Source: Mycolicibacterium celeriflavum
GTDB lineage: Bacteria; Actinomycetota; Actinomycetes; Mycobacteriales; Mycobacteriaceae
Length of the DNA stretch: 64,000 nt
NCBI RefSeq assembly: GCF_010731795.1
Contig: NZ_AP022591.1
Span: 4,092,001-4,156,000 of the forward strand
Direction of reading: 5' to 3'
The translations under genes were made by a program, and so were the position numbers. Of this stretch, positions 58,508 through 64,000 are shown one piece after another. Below the pieces are notes generated by a model that saw nothing but the letters and a program-made list of their open reading frames with translations, was not told where the DNA came from and made no database searches. Position 1 is the first letter of the stretch, and each line of letters starts with the position of its first letter.

Positions 58508-59935
58508 ATGAGCGACCCCTCGATGAGCGCTCGGCGTAAGGCCATCATTCTGGTGACCTGCTGCCTGAGCCTGCTGATCGTGTCGATGGACGCGACGATC
58601 GTCAACGTCGCGATTCCCAACATCCGCGCTGATCTGCACGCGACGGGCTCCCAACTGCAGTGGGTGATCGATATCTACACCCTGGTGTTGGCCTCACTGC
58701 TGCTACTGTCGGGCGCGGCCGCCGACCGGTTCGGTCGCCGTGGCACGTTTCAACTGGGGCTCCTGGTGTTCGCGGTCGCGTCGCTGCTGTGCAGCCTGGC
58801 GCCGAACGTCGAGACCCTGATCGCCGCGCGACTCTTACAGGCGATCGGCGGGTCGATGATGAACCCCGTTGCGATGTCGATCATCACCCAGGTGTTCACG
58901 GGCCGGGTGGAACGAGCCCGCGCCATCGGCGTGTGGGGCGGCGTCGTCGGCATCTCGATGGCCGCGGGGCCGATCGTCGGCGGGGCGCTGATCGAGTTGA
59001 TCAACTGGCGTGCGGTGTTCTGGATCAACTTGCCGATCTGTGCGCTGGCGATCCTGCTGACCGCTCTCTTTGTGCCGGAGTCCAAGTCGGCGACGATGCG
59101 CGACGTCGACCCGGTCGGGCAGGGGCTCGGAATGGCGTTTCTGTTCGGCGTCGTCTTCATGCTCATCGAGGGTCCGGTCATGGGTTGGACCGACCCGCGA
59201 ACCGTCGCTGTCGGGTTGGTCGCGGCGGTGGCGTTGGTCGCCTTCCTCGCCTACGAGGCTCGCCGGCGCGACCCGTTCATCGACCTGAGGTTCTTCCGCA
59301 GCATCCCGTTCGCGTCGGCGACGATGATCGCGGTGTGCGCGTTCGCCTCGTGGGGCGCCTTCCTGTTCATGATGTCGCTGTACCTGCAGGACGAGCGCGG
59401 CTTCTCGGCGATGCACACCGGGCTGATCTATCTTCCGATAGCCATTGGCGCGCTGGTGTTCTCGCCGTTGTCGGGACGGATGGTGGGCCGCTTCGGAGCG
59501 CGGCCGTCGCTGTTGATCGCGGGCACGCTGATCACGGCGGCGACGTTGGTGCTGGCCGAGCTGTCGGCGACGACACCGGTGTGGGAGCTGCTCGTCGTGT
59601 TCGCTGTCTTCGGTATCGGCTTCTCGATGGTCAACGCGCCGGTGACCAACGCAGCGGTCAGCGGCATGCCGACCGACCGGGCGGGCGCCGCGTCGGCGAT
59701 CGCTTCGACCAGCAGGCAGGTCGGCGTGAGTATCGGTGTGGCGCTGTGCGGTTCGGTCGCCGGTGGCGCACTGGCGGCGACGGGCACGGACTTCGCGGTG
59801 ACCGCCCGACCGCTGTGGCTGATCTGCGCCGCACTCGGGGTGGTGATCATCGTGCTCGGCTTCTACTCGACCTCGGCGAAGGCGTTGCGCTCGGCCGACC
59901 GACTCGCTCCGCTGGTGGCCGCCGATGTCAGGTAA
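58508..59935 (+). CDS. MFS drug-efflux transporter (EmrB/QacA-like, DHA2)
   Basis: 475 aa, about 14 helices. MDATIVNVAIPNIRADL (motif C-like start), ADRFGRRGTFQLG (motif A), WGGVVGISMAAGPIVGGAL (motif C, antiporter signature) and FGIGFSMVNAPVTNAAVSGMP. Proton-driven export of amphipathic compounds is typical. ATG 58508 with the GGAG supplied by the palindrome edge; ATG 58523 is an alternative. Confidence 0.9.
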   Translation: MSDPSMSARRKAIILVTCCLSLLIVSMDATIVNVAIPNIRADLHATGSQLQWVIDIYTLVLASLLLLSGAAADRFGRRGTFQLGLLVFAVASLLCSLAPNVETLIAARLLQAIGGSMMNPVAMSIITQVFTGRVERARAIGVWGGVVGISMAAGPIVGGALIELINWRAVFWINLPICALAILLTALFVPESKSATMRDVDPVGQGLGMAFLFGVVFMLIEGPVMGWTDPRTVAVGLVAAVALVAFLAYEARRRDPFIDLRFFRSIPFASATMIAVCAFASWGAFLFMMSLYLQDERGFSAMHTGLIYLPIAIGALVFSPLSGRMVGRFGARPSLLIAGTLITAATLVLAELSATTPVWELLVVFAVFGIGFSMVNAPVTNAAVSGMPTDRAGAASAIASTSRQVGVSIGVALCGSVAGGALAATGTDFAVTARPLWLICAALGVVIIVLGFYSTSAKALRSADRLAPLVAADVR

Positions 59936-59985
59936 CCGGTTGACCTTCCAACACCGCCATCGCCGCGCTCGTCATCGACTCGGAA
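59928..59985 (-). pseudogene. Relic of a desaturase-like gene 3' end
   Basis: TCCAACACCGCCATCGCCGCG occurs at 59947-59967 and again, exactly, at 60162-60182, where it encodes the NAAMAVLEG C-terminus of the intact FAD gene. In the first copy the frame reads TSAAMAVLEGQ and runs to a TGA at 59928, but nothing upstream resembles the gene. Confidence 0.35.
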
Positions 59986-60036
59986 CTGTCCCGGCTGCAG
60001 GCGATCCTGGGGAACTGTCCGCCCAGTGAAACGGCA

Positions 60037-60103
60037 GTCACAGCTGTCGACGTTTTGCATGGGCCCTGGCGCACTTTGTCTGCAAAACGTCGATCGCTGT
60101 GAC
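60037..60103. terminator. Long palindrome between MFS and desaturase-like genes
   Basis: A 23-position stem (60037-60059 with 60081-60103) with two mismatches; the core GTCGACGTTTTGCA pairs perfectly with the GCAAAACGTCGA side. Located between convergent genes. Confidence 0.62.
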
Positions 60104-60154
60104 GTGTGATGGTCGGCTGATCTGCGTCACCGGCCAATTCGTGAAACATCGAGG

Positions 60155-61693
60155 CTAGCCCTCCAACACCGCCATCGCCGCGTTGTGCCCGCCGATCCCC
60201 GACACCGCGCCACCGCGTCGAGACGCCGAGCCGCACAACAGGATCCGATCATGCGTGGTCGCCACGCCCCAGCGCTGCGCCGAAGTTTCCAGGGGCTCGT
60301 CGTCCTCGACGAACGGCCACGACAACCCGCCGTGGAAGATATGTCCGCCCGTCATGCCCAGCGAGTGCTCGAGGTCGACGGTCGTCTTCGTCTCGATGCA
60401 CAGCCGGCCCGCCGAATCCTCCATCAACACGTCGTGAATCGATTCGGCGAGAACAGAATTCAGTGAGTTGAGCACCGCCGAGGTCAATGTGTCGCGCATT
60501 CGGTCGGGGTCGCCCGACGACACCAGCTGGTGCGGGGTGTGCAGGCCGAACACCGTCAACGTCTGCGCGCCGGCCGCGCGCAGTTCGTCGGACAGGATCG
60601 ACGGATCGGTCAGTGAATGGCAGTAGATCTCGCACGGCAGCGGATCGGGGACGACGCCGTGGTCGGCCTGCACATACGCCCGGTCGAGTTGGCTGTACGA
60701 CTCGTTGACGTGGAACGTCCCCCCGAACGCCTGCTCGGCGGTGACGGTGTCGTCGCGTAGTCGCGGCAGCCGCCGCAGCATCAGGTTCACCTTGACCTGC
60801 GCGCCGGGGGTCGACTCCGGCGCCGGCTCACCCAGCAATTCGGCCAGCACGGTCGGCGTCACGTTGGCCAGCACAACCCCGGCGTGCACGGCGCGATCGG
60901 CGCCGCCATTGCGGTATCGGACTTCGCCGGCCGGATCGACCGCGTAAACATCGGCGTCACAGGTCAATTCGGCGCCATAACCGGCGGCGGCCGCCGCTAG
61001 CGCGCCGCTGATCGCCCCCATACCGCCGATCGGCACGTCCCAGTCGCCGGTGCTGCCGCCGAGCAGGTGGTACAGGAAGCACACGTTCTGGATCAGCGAC
61101 GGGTCGTCGAGGCGGGCGAACGTGCCGATCAACGCGTCGGTGGCGATCACGCCGCGCACCACGTCGTCGCCGACGGCCGTGGTGATCGCGTGTCCGATCG
61201 GCTCCTCGACCATCAGCCGCCACGCGGCTGCGTCATCGACGAGAGTGCGAGCCTGGCTGCGACGACGCAACGGCTGCAGCAGCGTCGGCCACAACCGGGC
61301 GGCGACGCCACCGCACCGGCGGTAGAAATCGGCGAACGCGGCCTCGTCGGATGCCGCGCCGATCGTCCCGAACGTCGACGTCGGCCCGATCAGCAGCCCG
61401 GTGCGGCCGCCGGTCGACGGGTCGGGCGTGTACGAGGAATAGCGGCGGCGCTGCAGGCGCACCCGCGCGCCGAGGTCTTCGATGATCCGCCGGGGCAGCA
61501 GGCTGACCAGATAGGAGTACCGCGACAGTCGCGCGTCGACGCCGTCGAACGCATGCGCGGACACCGCCGCACCACCGACGTGGTCGAGCCGTTCGAGCAC
61601 CCGCACGCGGCGACCGGCCTTGGCGAGGTAGGCAGCCGCGACGAGGCCGTTGTGGCCGCCTCCGACGACGATGACGTCGTAGCTGGGGTTCAG
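60155..61693 (-). CDS. Phytoene-desaturase-like FAD oxidoreductase (Rv0897c-like), probable CTG start
   Basis: 512 aa. VIVVGGGHNGLVAAAYLAKAG at about residues 6-26 binds FAD; CGSASRRGGAVSGIGGHNAAMAVLEG is the C-terminal FAD motif. No ATG, GTG or TTG occurs in frame until 61795, deep in the upstream gene. A CTG at 61693 overlaps the upstream TGA (CTGA) and begins MNPSYDVIVVGGG, exactly where the family starts; GAGGG lies 9 bases before. I therefore choose CTG. Paralogue of 14186-15775. Confidence 0.85.
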   Translation of the reverse strand: MNPSYDVIVVGGGHNGLVAAAYLAKAGRRVRVLERLDHVGGAAVSAHAFDGVDARLSRYSYLVSLLPRRIIEDLGARVRLQRRRYSSYTPDPSTGGRTGLLIGPTSTFGTIGAASDEAAFADFYRRCGGVAARLWPTLLQPLRRRSQARTLVDDAAAWRLMVEEPIGHAITTAVGDDVVRGVIATDALIGTFARLDDPSLIQNVCFLYHLLGGSTGDWDVPIGGMGAISGALAAAAAGYGAELTCDADVYAVDPAGEVRYRNGGADRAVHAGVVLANVTPTVLAELLGEPAPESTPGAQVKVNLMLRRLPRLRDDTVTAEQAFGGTFHVNESYSQLDRAYVQADHGVVPDPLPCEIYCHSLTDPSILSDELRAAGAQTLTVFGLHTPHQLVSSGDPDRMRDTLTSAVLNSLNSVLAESIHDVLMEDSAGRLCIETKTTVDLEHSLGMTGGHIFHGGLSWPFVEDDEPLETSAQRWGVATTHDRILLCGSASRRGGAVSGIGGHNAAMAVLEG

Positions 61694-61938
61694 CTGAGGT
61701 ATCCCTCGACCTCGTCCGGCGGACGCACCTCCGCCTCGCGCGGATCGCCGCCGGTTTCCCGCAGGGCCCGGCGCTGCCGCAGCAGATCCCAGCACTGGTC
61801 GAGTTGCACCTCGACGGCCTTCAGCCGTTGATGCTCCTGCGACTCGTCGATCTCGCGGTCCTGAAGCTTGGCGCGCAGCTCCTGCTCCTCGGCGACGAGC
61901 TTGTTGACCTGATCGAGAATGTCTTGGTCTTTGGTCAC
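61690..61938 (-). CDS. DUF2630 protein (Rv0898c-like)
   Basis: 82 aa. VTKDQDILDQVNKLVAEEQELRAKL and a long coiled-coil-like charged helix (EHQRLKAVEVQLDQCWDLLRQRRALRE), then a short acidic tail DEVEGYLS. Function unknown. GTG 61938. Its stop overlaps the next gene through CTGA. Confidence 0.85.
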   Translation of the reverse strand: MTKDQDILDQVNKLVAEEQELRAKLQDREIDESQEHQRLKAVEVQLDQCWDLLRQRRALRETGGDPREAEVRPPDEVEGYLS

Positions 61939-61969
61939 AGCGCCAGTCTGCCCGACTACCGTGAGTGCG

Positions 61970-62344
61970 GTGACTTCAAATTCGGGGCAGAAGCCCGAAA
62001 TCGAATTCCCCGACGGCCCGCCACCCACCGAGTTGGTGATCACCGATCTGGTCGTCGGCGACGGCCCCGAGGCGGTGCCCGGCGGCAACGTCGAGGTGCA
62101 CTACGTCGGGGTGGAGTACGACACCGGCGAGGAGTTCGACAGCTCGTGGAACCGCGGTGAGTCGATCGAGTTTCCGCTGCGTGGGCTCATCCAGGGCTGG
62201 CAGGACGGTATCCCCGGAATGAAGGTCGGCGGTCGCAGACAGCTCGTCATCCCGCCGGCGCAGGCGTACGGTCCCGCCGGCGGCGGACACCGGCTGTCCG
62301 GCAAGACGCTGATCTTCGTGATCGATCTGCTCGCCGCGCGCTAG
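61970..62344 (+). CDS. FKBP-type peptidyl-prolyl cis-trans isomerase
   Basis: 124 aa. One FKBP domain: VHYVGVEYDTGEEFDSSWNRGE, FPLRGLIQGWQDGIPGMKVGGRRQLVIPPAQAYG and LIFVIDLL. Folding catalyst, cytosolic (no signal peptide). GTG 61970 starts at MTSNSGQKPEIEF; a GTG at 61961 is also in frame. Divergent from the DUF2630 gene with a 31-base gap. Confidence 0.93.
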   Translation: MTSNSGQKPEIEFPDGPPPTELVITDLVVGDGPEAVPGGNVEVHYVGVEYDTGEEFDSSWNRGESIEFPLRGLIQGWQDGIPGMKVGGRRQLVIPPAQAYGPAGGGHRLSGKTLIFVIDLLAAR

Positions 62345-62360
62345 CGTCCCCGCGCGACTC

Positions 62361-63704
62361 TCACCGCACGCCGGGCAGCCGCAGAAGCAGGCGTACGCCA
62401 CCCAGTGGGCTGTCCTCCAGCGTGGCAGTGCCGCCGTGCAATTCGGCTTGCTGCGCGACGAGCGCGAGGCCCAGTCCGGACCCGGAGTGCGACGCCGTCG
62501 ACCCGCGGGAGAACCGCTCGAACACGATCGAGCGCTCCTCCTCGGGAATGCCGACTCCGTCGTCGTCGATGGCGATCTCCACGCCCGCACGTGAACTGAC
62601 CGCCGACAGTTGCACCCGCGTCGCACCGCCGTGCTTCACGGCGTTGGCGATCGCGTTGTCGACCGCCAACCGCAGGCCCGCGGGCAGGCCCACGATGATC
62701 ACCGTCGGCGCGGGCACCAACGACACGTCGAGATCCGGATAAACCCGCATCGCGTCGTGCGCGGCGCGGTCCAGTAGTTCGGTGATGTCGACGGGCACAT
62801 GGTCGTCTGCGGTCGACAACTCGCCCTGGGCCAGGCGTTCCAGCGCGCTGAGCGTCGCCTCGATGCGCGACTGTGTCCGGATGACGTCGTTGACCACCTC
62901 CTTGCGCTGCTCCTCGGGCATGTCGAGGGTGGCCAGCACCTCGAGGTTGGTCCTCATCGCCGTCAGCGGAGTGCGCAGTTCGTGGGCGGACACCGACGCG
63001 AAATCACGCGCCGACGCCAGCGCGGCCTTGGTCCGGTCCTGTTCGTTCCACACGCGTTCGACCAGGCCCTTGACCGCCTCGGCGATCTCGACGGCTTCGG
63101 TGGCGCCGCGCACCTCGACGTCGGGGTCCTCGTCACCGGCGTCGATCTGGCGGGTCTGCTGAGCCAAACTCTTGAGTGGGCGCACCGCGAACGCGGCCAG
63201 CACCCAACCGAAGACCGACGCGGCGCCCACGGCGAACACGCAGATGACGATCACCCGCCGGTGCAGGTTGTTGGTGTCGGCGATGGTGGCGTCGTAGGTG
63301 GCGCCGACGGCCACCGACATCGGCCCCGGGTAGTAGGGGATGTCGACCGTGCGGACCCGGTATCGCACGCCGTCGACGTAGGTGTCGGCGTAGCCGGGCT
63401 CCATCTGCGGGAGCACGACGTTGGAGTTGGACGTCACCTCCCCGCCGCGGTGCACGGTGATGACGGCGTCCTGGTTGTTCGGCGATTTGGGGATCTCGTC
63501 CAGGCCGCGCGGCAGAAACGGGATCGCGAACCCGGCGGCCTCATCGAGTCGGCGGTCGAGGCGCTCTTTGCGGTCGTTGGTGATGCCGACCCACACGACT
63601 GTGCCCACGATGACGACGACGATCGCCGCGCCGATCGCGGTGGCAAGTGCGACGCGGGTGCGCAGCGACGGGGTTCGGCGGAAGATCCGCGACAGCAGGT
63701 TCAT
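62361..63704 (-). CDS. prrB: Sensor histidine kinase PrrB
   Basis: 447 aa. Two membrane helices (about residues 20-42 and 150-172), extracellular sensor, HAMP domain, then HisKA with the phospho-His in SAHELRTPLTAM (about residue 243), N box NAIANAVKHGG, G1 DDDGVGIPEEE and G2 GSGLGLALV. PrrBA is essential in M. tuberculosis and has been linked to nitrogen limitation and early macrophage infection. Starts three bases after the prrA stop. Confidence 0.94.
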   Translation of the reverse strand: MNLLSRIFRRTPSLRTRVALATAIGAAIVVVIVGTVVWVGITNDRKERLDRRLDEAAGFAIPFLPRGLDEIPKSPNNQDAVITVHRGGEVTSNSNVVLPQMEPGYADTYVDGVRYRVRTVDIPYYPGPMSVAVGATYDATIADTNNLHRRVIVICVFAVGAASVFGWVLAAFAVRPLKSLAQQTRQIDAGDEDPDVEVRGATEAVEIAEAVKGLVERVWNEQDRTKAALASARDFASVSAHELRTPLTAMRTNLEVLATLDMPEEQRKEVVNDVIRTQSRIEATLSALERLAQGELSTADDHVPVDITELLDRAAHDAMRVYPDLDVSLVPAPTVIIVGLPAGLRLAVDNAIANAVKHGGATRVQLSAVSSRAGVEIAIDDDGVGIPEEERSIVFERFSRGSTASHSGSGLGLALVAQQAELHGGTATLEDSPLGGVRLLLRLPGVR

Positions 63705-63707
63705 AGT

Positions 63708-64000
63708 TCACTGAGTTCGCAGAACGAATCCCACTCCGCGCACCGTGTGCAGCAGCCGGGGCGCTCCGCCGGCTTCCAGCTTGCGACGCAGGTAGCCGAT
63801 GAAGACATCGACGACGTTGGTGTCCGCGGCGAAGTCGTAGCCCCAGACCAGCTCGAGCAGCTGCGCGCGCGACAGTACGGCGGTCTTGTGCTCGGCCAGC
63901 ACCGCGAGCAGGTCGAACTCGCGCTTGGTCAGGTCGACGTCGACGCCGTTGACGCGGGCGCGTCGGCCGGGGATGTCGACTTCGAGCGGGCCGACCTGAA
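63708..64000 (-). CDS. prrA: Response regulator PrrA (C-terminal part, cut by window edge)
   Basis: The visible 97 codons are an OmpR/PhoB winged-helix effector domain: DLTKREFDLLAVLAEHKTAVLSRAQLLELVWGYDF then VVDVFIGYLRRKLE and LHTVRGVGFVLRT at the end. The receiver domain lies beyond the window. Three bases separate it from prrB, so one operon. Confidence 0.93.
   Translation of the reverse strand, partial: QVGPLEVDIPGRRARVNGVDVDLTKREFDLLAVLAEHKTAVLSRAQLLELVWGYDFAADTNVVDVFIGYLRRKLEAGGAPRLLHTVRGVGFVLRTQ

Overview
The window looks like the chromosome of a fast-growing mycobacterium (Mycolicibacterium-like). The DNA is GC-rich, and long runs of genes keep the order known from the M. tuberculosis block between about Rv0823c and Rv0903c: dus-desA1, far-fadA-fadB with dapC, ercc3 (XPB), moaC-mog-moaE-rpfA-moaD-moaA, cspB, the Rv0875c-Rv0877 block, Rv0879c, Rv0881-Rv0882, sepH, serC, fprB, citA, gltA2 and prrBA. 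Mycobacterial hallmarks are a resuscitation-promoting factor, F420-dependent and mycothiol-related enzymes, an AurF-like diiron protein and frequent 4-bp ATGA/GTGA gene overlaps. Names by synteny come from recall; no search was run.

Layout. 1-5000: tRNA-dihydrouridine synthase and acyl-ACP desaturase, then a tandem triplet of small secreted PASTA-like proteins and a divergent TetR / MpaB-family oxygenase pair with a palindromic operator. 5000-8700: an arsenic island (ArsR, Acr3, ArsC on one strand; an ArsI/CadI C-As lyase-like gene divergent from a second ArsR across a perfect 13-bp inverted repeat; a DinB-like gene between). 8800-9310: tRNA-Lys, -Glu, -Asp and -Phe. 9400-16800: accessory metabolism (P450-SDR pair; a TetR gene flanked by two TGTCA-N4-TGACA operators beside a membrane protein, SnoaL-like and MBL-fold proteins and a carotenoid-desaturase-like oxidoreductase plus epimerase). 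17000-26800: lipid metabolism core (CoA racemase, SRPBCC proteins, fadAB, acyl-CoA synthetase, DapC-like aminotransferase, CDF transporter). 26900-30060: small redox, membrane and cupin genes. 30070-34090: XPB helicase and a large protein sharing its accessory domain. 34100-39080: two molybdopterin gene sets on either side of rpfA, with a ydaO-type (c-di-AMP) riboswitch and a Crp-like site. 39200-41700: cspB, a DUF559 gene bounded by 20-bp inverted repeats, and a glutathionyl-hydroquinone-reductase-like gene. 41700-49650: MFS/DUF2771 pair, DUF3027, DUF2530, SpoU methyltransferase, DUF2537, Uma2, SepH, then SerC with a 30-bp tandem repeat at its 3' end. 49800-64000: CAP protein, Crp-controlled AurF-like gene with FprB, PhnB-like protein, CitA, PdxH, TetR, GltA2, MFS, a second desaturase-like oxidoreductase with a probable CTG start, DUF2630, FKBP and the PrrB/PrrA two-component system.

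The most unusual material is between genes: long, nearly perfect palindromes, three of which share the pattern GAGCG-N9-GTAC, and a pair that forms exact 20-bp terminal inverted repeats around the DUF559 gene. I see no CRISPR array, prophage or recognisable IS transposase.
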